A DNA stretch of 64,000 nucleotides, taken from assembly GCF_900112575.1 (NCBI RefSeq), contig NZ_FOMH01000011.1, positions 1 through 64,000 on the forward strand. The letters are read 5' to 3'. This stretch comes from Flavobacterium phragmitis. GTDB lineage: Bacteria; Bacteroidota; Bacteroidia; Flavobacteriales; Flavobacteriaceae. Under the pieces are notes generated by a model. It was not told where the DNA came from. It was given only the letters and a program-made list of their open reading frames with translations, and did no database searches. This document shows, in pieces, positions 16,939-25,259 of this stretch (position 1 is its first letter; each line of letters starts with the position of its first letter). The position numbers and the translations under genes were made by a program.

Positions 16939-17985
16939 ATGAAAAGAAAAATACTTTTTCTTGGAGAATCTTACCGCGCCGACGCGATAACCTGGATGAA
17001 AGGCCTTAAAGAATTTGGTGATTTTGAAATCATCACTTGGGAACTTCACACTTCAAATACGCAAAGATTCAAAAGAATTCTAGAATATTTATTCGCTCCT
17101 TTTGTAATTCGAAAAATTATTCGAAGAGAAAAACCAGACATGATTATTGCGGAAAGAACTACAAGTTATGGTTTTCTTGCTGCAATATCAGGTTCAAAAA
17201 CTATAGCCATCGCACAGCAAGGGAGAACCGATTTATGGCCAGAAGAATCTGTTTTATATCCTTTAAAAAAATTCATTCAGAAACAAGCTTTCAAAAAAGC
17301 ACATTTAATTCATGCATGGGGACCTGTTATGGAAATTCACATGAAAACATCTGGAGTTGACATGAGTAAAGTTCTAATTCTTCCAAAAGGAATTGATTTA
17401 TCTATTTTTAAACCTTCAACAAACAATTCAAATAAAATTGAAGCGATTGTAACGCGTTCGCTAATGCCAGAATATCGGCACGATTCTATTTTAAAAGCAT
17501 TTGGAATTTTACACCAAAAAGGAATTGATTTTTCGCTGACGATTGTTGGAGACGGAACAAGATTGCAATATTTAAAAGATTTAACTACAACACTTCAAAT
17601 CGAAAACAAAGTCATTTTTACAGGCAGAATTCCAAACACAGAACTTCCTAAATTATTGCAACAATCAAACATCTATATCAGTATGCCAACTACAGAAGGC
17701 GTTTCGGCATCTTTATTTGAAGCGATGGCTTGCAATTGTTATCCTGTAGTGTCAGATATCCCAGGAAATCAAAGCTGGATAACACATCGAGAAAATGGAC
17801 AATTAATTGAAGTTGACAACATCGAAATGCTTTCCAATGAATTAATCTGGTCTTTTGAAAATGCCGAATCTCGTAATCAGGCTATTGTTCGAAACAGAAA
17901 GTTTGTGGAAGAAAATGCTAATTATGAGATTAATATGAAAGTCATTTCTGAGAAATATCATGAGTTGCTAGATTCTCGAACATAA
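16939..17985 (+). CDS. Glycosyltransferase family 4 (GT-B) protein
   Basis: A 348-residue GT-B enzyme that moves a sugar from an activated donor. The C-terminal donor-binding domain shows LPKGIDLSIFKPS, LTIVGDGTRLQYL, VIFTGRIPNTELP and the EX7E-like segment TEGVSASLFEAMACNCYPVVSD. The acceptor is unknown. The ATG at 16939 was chosen because the in-frame GTG at 16918 lies inside the inverted repeat and adds seven residues absent from the fold. It precedes murB by 133 bases filled by another repeat. Confidence 0.9.
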   Translation: MKRKILFLGESYRADAITWMKGLKEFGDFEIITWELHTSNTQRFKRILEYLFAPFVIRKIIRREKPDMIIAERTTSYGFLAAISGSKTIAIAQQGRTDLWPEESVLYPLKKFIQKQAFKKAHLIHAWGPVMEIHMKTSGVDMSKVLILPKGIDLSIFKPSTNNSNKIEAIVTRSLMPEYRHDSILKAFGILHQKGIDFSLTIVGDGTRLQYLKDLTTTLQIENKVIFTGRIPNTELPKLLQQSNIYISMPTTEGVSASLFEAMACNCYPVVSDIPGNQSWITHRENGQLIEVDNIEMLSNELIWSFENAESRNQAIVRNRKFVEENANYEINMKVISEKYHELLDSRT

Positions 17986-17988
17986 TAT

Positions 17989-18066
17989 AACCGCAAAGTT
18001 CGCTAAGATTTACGCAATGAACACAAAGCTTTGTGGACTTTGCGAAAACTTTGCGTCTTTGCGGTT
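17989..18066. repeat. CGCAAAG-type inverted repeat
   Basis: AACCGCAAAG at 17989-17998 and CTTTGCGGTT at 18057-18066 are exact reverse complements. An inner CACAAAGCTTTGTG palindrome and further TTTGCG words lie between them. It fills the gap between the glycosyltransferase gene and murB. Confidence 0.7.
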
Positions 18067-18118
18067 AAAAAAAAATTATAATCCTTACTTTTGAATCGTA
18101 TTAAAAAGCCTTTTATTT

Positions 18119-19132
18119 ATGGAAATCCAATCCAATTTTTCTTTAAAAAAACACAACACTTTTGGCATTGAAGCCAGTGCAAAACAATTCGTTGCAGTTC
18201 ATTCTATAGACGAATTGAAAACCATTTTGTTAGCGAACAAAAACGAGAAAAAATTTATTTTGGGTGGCGGAAGCAATATGCTTTTGACTAAAGATATCGA
18301 TGCTTTGGTAATTCATATCGATTTAAAAGGCAAAAAAATAATAAAGGAAGACGATGATTTTGTTTGGGTTCAAAGTCAGGCTGGAGAAACTTGGCATGAT
18401 TTCGTTGTATGGACGATCGAGAATAATTTTGGCGGATTAGAAAATATGTCGCTCATTCCTGGAAATGTCGGTACAACGCCAGTTCAAAATATTGGTGCTT
18501 ACGGAACCGAAATTAAAGACACTTTTGTTTCTTGTGAAGCGATGAATATTGCTACTCAAGAAATGAAAACTTTCACAAACGCCGAATGTAATTTTGGTTA
18601 TCGAGAAAGTATTTTTAAAAATGAAGTAAAAGACCAATATATTATTACTTCGGTTGTTTTTAAATTGACGAAACACAATCATAAAATCAACACTTCTTAC
18701 GGAGATATTTTAGCTGAATTGGCTAAAAACAATATTACTGAACCCACTTTAAAAGATGTAAGCAATGCTGTAATTGCGATTAGACAAAGTAAACTTCCGG
18801 ATCCAAAAGAATTAGGAAACAGCGGTAGTTTCTTTAAAAACCCAATTATATCAAAATCTGATTTTGAAAAAATCCATCAGAAGTTTCCTGAAATGAAGTT
18901 TTATGAAGTTTCAGATACTGAAGTAAAAGTTCCAGCGGGATGGTTAATTGAACAGGCGGGTTTTAAAGGAAAACGTTTTGGTGACGCCGGAGTTCATAAA
19001 AATCAGGCTTTAGTTTTGGTTAATTACGGAAACGCAACAGGACAAGAAATTTTAGCCGTTTCTAAAGAAGTCCAGAAAACCGTTTTTGAAAAATTTGGAA
19101 TTCAGATTGAGGCTGAAGTCAATGTGATTTAA
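18119..19132 (+). CDS. murB: UDP-N-acetylmuramate dehydrogenase (type I)
   Basis: MurB reduces UDP-GlcNAc-enolpyruvate to UDP-MurNAc with FAD and NADPH, an early cytoplasmic step of peptidoglycan synthesis. The FAD-binding loop ILGGGSNMLL is near residues 47-56. Further motifs are SLIPGNVGTTPVQNIGAYG, NFGYRESIFK and the proton-donor Ser segment ELGNSGSFFKNP. A Glu (IQIEAEVNVI) closes the active site. The 337-residue length and insertion pattern match the type I enzyme. Confidence 0.96.
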   Translation: MEIQSNFSLKKHNTFGIEASAKQFVAVHSIDELKTILLANKNEKKFILGGGSNMLLTKDIDALVIHIDLKGKKIIKEDDDFVWVQSQAGETWHDFVVWTIENNFGGLENMSLIPGNVGTTPVQNIGAYGTEIKDTFVSCEAMNIATQEMKTFTNAECNFGYRESIFKNEVKDQYIITSVVFKLTKHNHKINTSYGDILAELAKNNITEPTLKDVSNAVIAIRQSKLPDPKELGNSGSFFKNPIISKSDFEKIHQKFPEMKFYEVSDTEVKVPAGWLIEQAGFKGKRFGDAGVHKNQALVLVNYGNATGQEILAVSKEVQKTVFEKFGIQIEAEVNVI

Positions 19133-19168
19133 AACACAAATTTCACTAATTGTCACGAATTTAACCCA

Positions 19169-19232
19169 TTGTCAGACTGAGCGGAGTCGAAGTCTTTGCT
19201 ATAAAACATTTTGACTCCGCTCAATGTGACAA
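19169..19232. repeat. GAGCGGAGTC-type inverted repeat
   Basis: Arms at 19169-19192 and 19209-19232 match as reverse complements at about 20 of 24 positions, with core TGAGCGGAGTC. The 3' arm supplies the false TTG start of a longer reading of the next gene. Confidence 0.7.
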
Positions 19233-19252
19233 ATTGTATAAACAACAAGATC

Positions 19253-19867
19253 ATGTACACACCGAATTTATACAAAAACGAAAATCAGGAAGAAATCAGA
19301 GCCTTTCTAAAAGAGAATAGCTTTGGAATCCTGATTAATCAGACCAACGGAAAATTGTGCGCAACACATATTCCGATTGAACTTGAAATTAATGCTGATG
19401 GGAAAGAAATTTTACAGGGACATATTTCAAAACTAAATCCGCAGGCAGAAGGTTTTGCAGCAAATGATGCCGTTCTAGCTGTTTTTACTGGCCCTCATAG
19501 TTATATTTCTTCTTCTTGGTACGATCATGAAAATGTTCCGACTTGGAATTATATCGCTGTACATATTTATGGCCGAATCAAAATTGTTGACTATGAAACT
19601 TCTCTGGAACAATTGAAAAAATTAGTTGATAAATACGAAGTGAACTCCGAAAACCCTGTCAAAGTTGAAGATTTATCGGCAAAAACAATGCGAGAAGCGA
19701 GAGGCATTTTTGGTTTCGAAATAGAAATTGAAGAAATTCAGGCCACAAAAAAGCTATCTCAAAATCGAGACGATCACAATTATAAAAACATAATTTCGGA
19801 ATTAGAAAAAACCGAAGACCCTCAGTCTATTGCTGTTGCAAAAGAAATGTCTAAATGCCGAAAGTAA
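19253..19867 (+). CDS. PaiB-like FMN-binding negative transcriptional regulator
   Basis: The 204-residue protein fits the PaiB family (FMN-binding split barrel): MYTPNLYKNENQEEIRAFL, then ATHIPIELE, GHISKLNPQAEGF, VFTGPHSYISSSWYDH and VPTWNYIAVHIYG. In Bacillus PaiB influences sporulation and protease genes, but the biochemical action is unclear and may be enzymatic. The ATG at 19253 starts exactly at the conserved MYTPN. An upstream in-frame TTG at 19211 lies in the repeat and was rejected. It has no obvious operon partner. Confidence 0.9.
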   Translation: MYTPNLYKNENQEEIRAFLKENSFGILINQTNGKLCATHIPIELEINADGKEILQGHISKLNPQAEGFAANDAVLAVFTGPHSYISSSWYDHENVPTWNYIAVHIYGRIKIVDYETSLEQLKKLVDKYEVNSENPVKVEDLSAKTMREARGIFGFEIEIEEIQATKKLSQNRDDHNYKNIISELEKTEDPQSIAVAKEMSKCRK

Positions 19868-19881
19868 ATCGGATTTGGCTA

Positions 19882-19911
19882 TTGAATTTAACGAATTGAT
19901 AATTACATTTG
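19882..19911 (+). promoter_or_regulatory. Promoter for the glycosyltransferase-sigma factor operon
   Basis: TTG (19882-19884), 19 bases, then TACATTTG (19904-19911): a full match to the Bacteroidota -33/-7 consensus. The expected transcript start is near 19918, about 35 bases before the ATG. Confidence 0.65.
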
Positions 19912-19952
19912 CAGTCGCAGAACGTGAAATTAAATAGAACCAAATAAATCAG

Positions 19953-21059
19953 ATGCTTATATACATATTTTACTTTTTTATTGCTATTGTTGTTGTTCAA
20001 CTATTTTATTATCTCGGAATTTTTGGAAAGTTTGCTTTTAGCAAACCGCAGCATATTACGCCAAAAAATCTTCCAGTTTCTGTAATTGTATGTGCAAAAA
20101 ATGAGGAAGAAAATGTAAAAAAATACATTCCGCTTTTGGCACAGCAAAATTACCCTGATTTCGAAATTGTCTTAATTGACGACGCATCGAGAGATGAAAC
20201 TCTTGAAATATTTGAAGAGTTTGAAAAAGAATTCTCTAATATTCGTCTGGTAAAAGTAGAAAATAATGAAGCTTTTTGGGGAAATAAAAAATATGCTTTA
20301 ACACTTGGAATCAAAGCAGCAAAAAAAGATTACCTCTTATTTACAGATGCCGATTGTTATCCAAGTTCTAAAGATTGGATTACCGCAATGTCTTCGCAGT
20401 TCACTATGAACAAAACGATAGTTTTAGGCTACGGAGGTTATGAAAAAGTAGAGCGTTCATTTTTAAATAAAATTATTCGTTTTGAAACGGTTTTGACCGC
20501 TCTTCAATATTTTTCGTGGGCAAAAGTAGGACTTCCTTATATGGGAGTGGGAAGAAACTTAGCTTATAAAAAAGAAGAATTCTTTAACGTAAACGGATTT
20601 ATTGATCATATCCAAGTTCGTTCCGGCGATGATGATTTGTTTATCAATCAAGCAGCGACCAAAGCAAATACTACTATTTCCTATACGCCCGAAAGTTTTA
20701 CATACTCCAAACCTAAAAAGACGTTTGGAGAATGGTTCACACAGAAAAGAAGACATATTTCAACAGCAGAACATTATAAGTTTTTTGATAAAATGCAGCT
20801 GGGATTATTTTTCTGCTCACAATTATTTTTCTTTTTATTAGTTATAATTCTGCTGGCTTTTCAATTTCAATGGATTGCAGTATTGGCAATTTTAGCGACA
20901 CGTTATACCGTTGTCTGGACCGTAATTGGATTCACAGCGGGAAAACTGAAAGAAAATGACCTTAAAATTTGGTTTCCAGTTGTTGAGATAGCGCTTATAT
21001 TAACGCAAATTAATATCTTTATAACTAATATCTTTTCAAAACCGGTATATTGGAAATAA
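19953..21059 (+). CDS. Membrane-associated glycosyltransferase family 2
   Basis: The 368-residue protein starts with a transmembrane helix (IFYFFIAIVVVQLFYYLGIF). A GT-A domain follows: PVSVIVCAKNEEENV, IDDASRDET, the metal-binding DADCYPS and the acceptor-side SGDDDLFINQ with KPKKTFGEWFTQKRRH, a QxxRW-like motif. The C-terminus has two to three membrane helices. This layout fits processive or lipid-linked sugar transfer at the inner membrane; the product is unknown. The last 10 bases overlap the start of the sigma factor gene. Confidence 0.9.
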   Translation: MLIYIFYFFIAIVVVQLFYYLGIFGKFAFSKPQHITPKNLPVSVIVCAKNEEENVKKYIPLLAQQNYPDFEIVLIDDASRDETLEIFEEFEKEFSNIRLVKVENNEAFWGNKKYALTLGIKAAKKDYLLFTDADCYPSSKDWITAMSSQFTMNKTIVLGYGGYEKVERSFLNKIIRFETVLTALQYFSWAKVGLPYMGVGRNLAYKKEEFFNVNGFIDHIQVRSGDDDLFINQAATKANTTISYTPESFTYSKPKKTFGEWFTQKRRHISTAEHYKFFDKMQLGLFFCSQLFFFLLVIILLAFQFQWIAVLAILATRYTVVWTVIGFTAGKLKENDLKIWFPVVEIALILTQINIFITNIFSKPVYWK

Positions 21060-21601
21060 ATTCTAAAATAGAAAAAGCAAAAAAAGGCGATCAAATCGCC
21101 TTTACTTTTTTATTAGATCATTATTGGAATGAGGTGTATTCCTTTATGCTTAAAAGAACCGAAAACGAAACCACTGCAGAAGATATTACAATTGAAACTT
21201 TCTCTAAAGCTTTTGACAAAATAGCTTCTTATAATCCAGAATTTCAATTCAACACCTGGCTTATCGCCATTGCCAAAAACGTCTATATTGATTTACTCCG
21301 AAAAAAGAAGACCAATCTTTTTATTGAAATCACAGACAACGAAGATCAACAGGCTTACAATATAGCCGACCCTACTCCCTCTGCTGAAGATGCATTAATT
21401 AAAGAACAGAATCTTTCCCGTCTGCTTTTATGCATCAAAGAACTAAAACCGCACTATCAAGAAGTTATTCAGCTTCGTTATTTTCAGGAAATGTCTTACC
21501 AGGAAATTGCTGCTAAGATTGACGAACCGTTAAGCAGTGTAAAAGTTAAGCTTTTACGTGCAAAAAAATTATTAGCAGAAATTATCGAACGTAATAGATA
21601 A
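21050..21601 (+). CDS. RNA polymerase ECF-type sigma-70 factor
   Basis: A 183-residue sigma factor with region 2 (TAEDITIETFSKAFDKI, then NTWLIAIAKNVYIDLLRKKK) and region 4 (EVIQLRYFQEMSYQEIAAKI, then PLSSVKVKLLRAKKLL). The only start that keeps a complete region 2 is TTG at 21050, inside the end of the glycosyltransferase gene, so translation is coupled. No anti-sigma factor gene follows; the next gene is a TonB protein 158 bases on. Its regulon is unknown. Confidence 0.92.
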   Translation: MEINSKIEKAKKGDQIAFTFLLDHYWNEVYSFMLKRTENETTAEDITIETFSKAFDKIASYNPEFQFNTWLIAIAKNVYIDLLRKKKTNLFIEITDNEDQQAYNIADPTPSAEDALIKEQNLSRLLLCIKELKPHYQEVIQLRYFQEMSYQEIAAKIDEPLSSVKVKLLRAKKLLAEIIERNR

Positions 21602-21759
21602 TTTCTTATCTTTAAAACAAGAAAAATATACTATTCGTATTTTTATTCTTAAATAATCTATTTTATCACATACTAAAACTACAATTTTCTCGTTGTAGCT
21701 CCAAACCTAAACCTTTATGCGTATGATTTAAAGTTACTTAACCTTAAAACCCAAAAATT

Positions 21760-22596
21760 ATGTCTAAATTGAACATTTATGAAAACAAGTGGAACGATCT
21801 TGTTTTCGAAAATAGAAACAAAGAGTATGGAGCGTATCAATTACGCCAAGAGAATCCTAGAACTACGGTTAATGCTCTCTTTATGGGTTTATTGTTAATA
21901 ACTGCTTTGGGAAGCATACCTGTGTTAATTAGCAAGTTTAAGCCGCAAGTTGTCGAGCCAACATCAACGGACGTTCCTTTTATAGACGAACAGCTTGTTG
22001 TTACGCCTTACAATCCTACTGTAGCACCTCCACCATCTGCTCCACCAGCACCTAGGGTAGAGCAAACTACTACACAAGTTACAGATGCAAAACAATTAAT
22101 TAATCCAGTTGTGGCTGCTCCACAGGATGCGGTTGATGACATTGCGCCAAACACAGATAATACACCTTCTGTAGTAAGCACTTCTGGAACGGGAGATCCT
22201 TCTAGTTCAGTTACATCACCAGGAGGAGGAAGTAACGGTACTGTAATTTCGGCTGCACCAACAATAACTGACGGGCCTGTTTCTGTAGCAGTCCTAGACA
22301 AACTACCTGAGTTTCCAGGAGGAATCGCTCAGTTCTATAGATATGTTGGAAATAATTTCCGCAGACCAGAATTGGACATGGAAAAAACATTAAAAGTGTA
22401 TGTTTCTTTCGTTGTTGAAAAAGATGGATCACTTACAGATATCATTGTTAGAAATGATCCAGGCTACGGAATGGGTAAAGAAGCAGTTAGAGTATTAAAA
22501 TCATTAAAAACAAAATGGAGTCCAGGAATTCTAGACGGAAAACCTGTTCGAACAGCATACAGCCTTCCGATTACAATAAAAACGGAAATGGAATAA
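21760..22596 (+). CDS. Energy transducer TonB
   Basis: TonB-type proteins pass energy from the ExbB/ExbD motor to outer-membrane receptors. The 278-residue protein has a cytoplasmic head with KEYGAYQLRQ, typical of Bacteroidota TonB, and one transmembrane helix (about 44-62). A Pro/Thr/Ser-rich periplasmic linker (about 75-170) precedes a TonB C-terminal domain from LPEFPGGIAQFYRYV to the end, including VSFVVEKDGSLTDI. ExbB/ExbD are not in the window. It could serve the three TonB-dependent receptors found here, but this is inference. Confidence 0.93.
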   Translation: MSKLNIYENKWNDLVFENRNKEYGAYQLRQENPRTTVNALFMGLLLITALGSIPVLISKFKPQVVEPTSTDVPFIDEQLVVTPYNPTVAPPPSAPPAPRVEQTTTQVTDAKQLINPVVAAPQDAVDDIAPNTDNTPSVVSTSGTGDPSSSVTSPGGGSNGTVISAAPTITDGPVSVAVLDKLPEFPGGIAQFYRYVGNNFRRPELDMEKTLKVYVSFVVEKDGSLTDIIVRNDPGYGMGKEAVRVLKSLKTKWSPGILDGKPVRTAYSLPITIKTEME

Positions 22597-22598
22597 CT

Positions 22599-22629
22599 AA
22601 AAAAGCAGAACTTAGGTTCTGCTTTTTTA
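22599..22629 (+). terminator. Terminator after the tonB-like gene
   Basis: AAAAAAGCAGAAC pairs with GTTCTGCTTTTTT around a short loop, giving a strong hairpin followed by T. Confidence 0.9.
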
Positions 22630-22716
22630 GTTTTAGAAGCCACCAATTCAATTCATTTTTGTTTTTGATTTTTAGTTACTTTTACAACATAATCATCACA
22701 AACAAAAAATAAAGTA

Positions 22717-23097
22717 ATGGGAATATTTTCTGCAATTCTTGGCAATGCAGGTTCGGTAAGCCAAGAAGATTTAATTAAAAAATACGGACAGCTTTTAACT
22801 GCAAATGAAGAAATCGAAATGGGTTTTAAACTGATTCGCGATACCTTTATTTTCACAAACAAAAGATTAATTTTAGTAGATGTGCAAGGAATTACGGGAA
22901 GCAAAACAGAATATAAATCGATTGCTTATAAAAACATCACGAGATTCAGCGTAGAAACTGCAGGAACTTTTGACCTTGATGCCGAATTGAAAATCTGGAT
23001 TTCGAGTGAACAACACCCAAGTATTGTAAAACAGTTTAACAAATCGGTTAATGTTTACGAAGTACAGAAGATATTAGCTTTTCACGTTTTAGGATAA
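22717..23097 (+). CDS. PH-like domain protein (bacterial PH fold)
   Basis: A 126-residue cytoplasmic protein without signal or membrane segments. The pattern GFKLIRDTFIFTNKRLILVD, then KTEYKSIAYKNITRFSVETAG and LKIWISS, is that of bacterial PH-like domains (YvbH/YokE type). These domains fold as small beta barrels; ligands are mostly unknown. It is bracketed by terminators on both sides and is probably a single-gene unit. Confidence 0.88.
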   Translation: MGIFSAILGNAGSVSQEDLIKKYGQLLTANEEIEMGFKLIRDTFIFTNKRLILVDVQGITGSKTEYKSIAYKNITRFSVETAGTFDLDAELKIWISSEQHPSIVKQFNKSVNVYEVQKILAFHVLG

Positions 23098-23103
23098 AAA
23101 AAC

Positions 23104-23132
23104 AAACCCGACAAAAAAATCTTGTCGGGTTT
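23104..23132. terminator. Bidirectional terminator between the PH gene and M48 gene
   Basis: An 11-bp perfect stem (AAACCCGACAA with TTGTCGGGTTT). On the minus strand it is followed by GTTTTTTT and can end the M48 gene; on the plus strand it follows the PH gene. Confidence 0.85.
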
Positions 23133-23152
23133 ACTATTTCAGGAAACAGCTA

Positions 23153-24034
23153 TTATTTCTTTTTGGTAGTTGTTGTTTTCTTCTTTGTAGTTGTAGTTGC
23201 CTTTTTAGTTGTCGTGGCAACTGGAACAGTATTTACAATTTTCTGCTGTACATACGGCTTGTATAAACCATCTTTTTCTGCTCTCTTTTTAGCATCCTCA
23301 GCTCTTTGCTTAGAATCTGGATGTGAGCTCATCATTCTCTCTATAAATGAAGCCTCTGCCCCTTCACTCATTTTAGCCAAAATTCTAAAAGCAGATTCTT
23401 CAGCATTTACATCATAACCGTTTTTCTTCAGAAAATTATATGCAAACAAATCTGCTTCAGATTCTTGTTTACGGCTGTGTTTGCTATCAATTAATGCACT
23501 TCCTATTTTCCCCAATTGACTATCCGTCACAGCGGCAATTTTTGCAGATTGAGAAGAAGCACCATCGATTAAAGCCTCTTTCTGATAAGCCGCACGCATT
23601 GCATCTCTTGAATCATTATTGGCCACGTGACCAATTTCATGCCCAATAACAGCAAGCAATTCGTTATCATCCATAATATCCATCAGCCCAGAAAAAACCC
23701 TTACACTTCCATCTGCAGTAGCAAAAGCATTTACATCTTTAACTTTATACACTTTGTAGTTTAATGTATATCCTTCGCCAGTAGAATGTTTCCCAAAAAC
23801 TCTGTTTAATCGTAAAGTATAACCGTCGTTTGGTCCTGCGACTTCATTCTCTGTATCCATTTTTGCCACAGCTTCTTTAGACAAAGCTGCTGCATCTGCA
23901 TTGGTTAAAGTAAAAGCTGTAACTCCTTTTTGAACAGCACCTATCGCTTTATCTCCGAAATTAATCTGTGCACTCATTTTAGTTACACCAAATGTCGCAA
24001 ACAAGAATCCCGCTATTATAAATTTCTTTTTCAT
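23153..24034 (-). CDS. Secreted M48 family metalloprotease (downstream copy)
   Basis: A 293-residue zinc metallopeptidase with a signal peptide (MKKKFIIAGFLFATF.., cut near MSAQ). The zinc motif HEIGH sits in LAVIGHEIGHVANNDSRD and the third ligand Glu in SRKQESEADLFAYNFL. The C-terminus is a low-complexity Thr/Lys tail (TTTTKKKTTTTKKK). The ATG at 24034 puts the signal peptide at the N-terminus; an upstream alternative adds ten residues. It is a close paralog of the 24213-25088 gene. M48 proteins of this kind act in the periplasm, possibly on misfolded outer-membrane proteins. Confidence 0.92.
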   Translation of the reverse strand: MKKKFIIAGFLFATFGVTKMSAQINFGDKAIGAVQKGVTAFTLTNADAAALSKEAVAKMDTENEVAGPNDGYTLRLNRVFGKHSTGEGYTLNYKVYKVKDVNAFATADGSVRVFSGLMDIMDDNELLAVIGHEIGHVANNDSRDAMRAAYQKEALIDGASSQSAKIAAVTDSQLGKIGSALIDSKHSRKQESEADLFAYNFLKKNGYDVNAEESAFRILAKMSEGAEASFIERMMSSHPDSKQRAEDAKKRAEKDGLYKPYVQQKIVNTVPVATTTKKATTTTKKKTTTTKKK

Positions 24035-24061
24035 GTTTTTTTTATAATTACAATTTAACAA

Positions 24062-24069
24062 CAAATGTA
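24062..24069 (-). promoter_or_regulatory. -7 box for the downstream M48 gene
   Basis: TACATTTG on the minus strand, followed by TTGTTAAATT. The same TTTGTTGTTAA word follows the -7 box of the upstream paralog, so the promoters appear duplicated with the genes. Confidence 0.5.
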
Positions 24070-24164
24070 AATAACAAAAATGCTATTTCATTTCTCAAAA
24101 AGTATGTTTTTTCAACAATTAAAGATATAAAATTTAAGCGGACCAAGAATAACATAGCAATCAA

Positions 24165-24197
24165 AAAAACGGCAGATTAAAAGAATCTGCCGTTTTT
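24165..24197 (-). terminator. Terminator after the upstream M48 gene
   Basis: A 14-bp perfect stem (AAAAACGGCAGATT with AATCTGCCGTTTTT) around a 5-base loop, with a T-run on the minus strand. The two M48 paralogs are therefore separate transcripts. Confidence 0.9.
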
Positions 24198-24212
24198 GAA
24201 GTCTTGTTAAAA

Positions 24213-25088
24213 TTACTTCTTTTTTGTCGTTGTTTTTTTGGCTGTAGCTTTTGTTGCTGTTTTAGCCGCTGGAACAACAGGCGCAGTATTTACGATTTTC
24301 TGCTGCACATATTCTTTATACAAACCATCTTTTGTTGCTCTTTTTTTAGCTTCGTCTGCTCTTTTACCAGAATCTGGATGCGAACTCATCATTTTAGTCA
24401 TAAAAGAAGACTCCGCACCTTGACTTAAATTCTGCAAAATCCTAAAAGCCGATTCCACTGCATTCACGTCATATCCATTTTTTTTCATGAAATCATAAGA
24501 AAATGTATCTGCTTGAGATTCTTGTTTTCTGCTGTGTTTACTGTCAATCATAGCACTTCCTAAAACTCCAAGTTGTGATTTTGTAAAGGTCTCAATTTTT
24601 CCTGATTGTGATGAAGCGGCATCTAGCAATGCCTCTTTTTTATAAGCTGCTTTTATGGCATCTCTTGTATCGTGATTTACTACGTGACCGATTTCATGGC
24701 CAATAACAGCCAGCAATTGATTATCATCCATAATATCCATTAAACCCGCAAATACACGAACACTCCCATCTGCACAAGCAAAAGCATTAATATCTTTTAC
24801 TAAATAAACTTTATAATTCAAGGTAACCCCATCAGTAGAAGCATGCTTTCCAAATAAACGGTTCAATCGAATCGCATAACCATCTGTAGCGGCCGCAACA
24901 GGATTATTGGCATCCATTTCGTCAATTGCTTGTTTGGCCAATGCCGCGGCATCAGCATCACTAAATGTAAACCCAGAAACACCTTTACCTAAAGCACCCA
25001 TTGCTTTATCTGAAAGTATCTGCGCATTTGCATCGACAAAACTAAAAGTCATAAATAAAATCCCTAAGGCAATAAATCTTCTTTTCAT
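24213..25088 (-). CDS. Secreted M48 family metalloprotease (upstream copy)
   Basis: A 291-residue paralog of the preceding entry. It has a signal peptide (MKRRFIALGILFMTFSF.., cut near DANAQ), the zinc motif in LAVIGHEIGHVVNHDTRD and the third ligand in SRKQESQADTFSYDF. The C-terminus is again Lys/Thr/Ala-rich (KTATKATAKKTTTKKK). Similarity runs the whole length, including GYALRLNR-like and YVQQKIVNT segments, so this is a recent tandem duplication. Each copy keeps its own promoter and terminator. Confidence 0.92.
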   Translation of the reverse strand: MKRRFIALGILFMTFSFVDANAQILSDKAMGALGKGVSGFTFSDADAAALAKQAIDEMDANNPVAAATDGYAIRLNRLFGKHASTDGVTLNYKVYLVKDINAFACADGSVRVFAGLMDIMDDNQLLAVIGHEIGHVVNHDTRDAIKAAYKKEALLDAASSQSGKIETFTKSQLGVLGSAMIDSKHSRKQESQADTFSYDFMKKNGYDVNAVESAFRILQNLSQGAESSFMTKMMSSHPDSGKRADEAKKRATKDGLYKEYVQQKIVNTAPVVPAAKTATKATAKKTTTKKK

Positions 25089-25113
25089 ATTTTTAAAACT
25101 ATTAAATTAACAA

Positions 25114-25121
25114 CAAAGTTA
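25114..25121 (-). promoter_or_regulatory. -7 box for the upstream M48 gene
   Basis: TAACTTTG on the minus strand followed by TTGTTAATTT, parallel to the paralog promoter. No TTG at -33. Confidence 0.5.
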
Positions 25122-25233
25122 ATTTTGAACGAATTTTCGGTTATCCCTGAAAGTCAAATTTGTAATAGATTAAGGCGGAAATACGAAAAGTGAACGAAAA
25201 GCAAATTTAGTCCTCAAAATGAACTACATTCCG

Positions 25234-25241
25234 TATCTTTG
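25234..25241 (+). promoter_or_regulatory. -7 box for lipA
   Basis: TATCTTTG, 18 bases before the lipA ATG, matches TAnnTTTG exactly. The -33 region reads TTTAG instead of a clean TTG. The implied leader is very short. Confidence 0.5.
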
Positions 25242-25259
25242 TGCTTTGATTATTGATAT

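Noticed and set aside
16918..16941. GTG start for the GT4 gene
   Set aside because: It is the tail of the GCCACGAATT repeat; the ATG at 16939 starts at the first Rossmann strand.
19211..19255. TTG start for the PaiB-like gene
   Set aside because: It lies in the GAGCGGAGTC repeat; MYTPN at 19253 is the conserved start.
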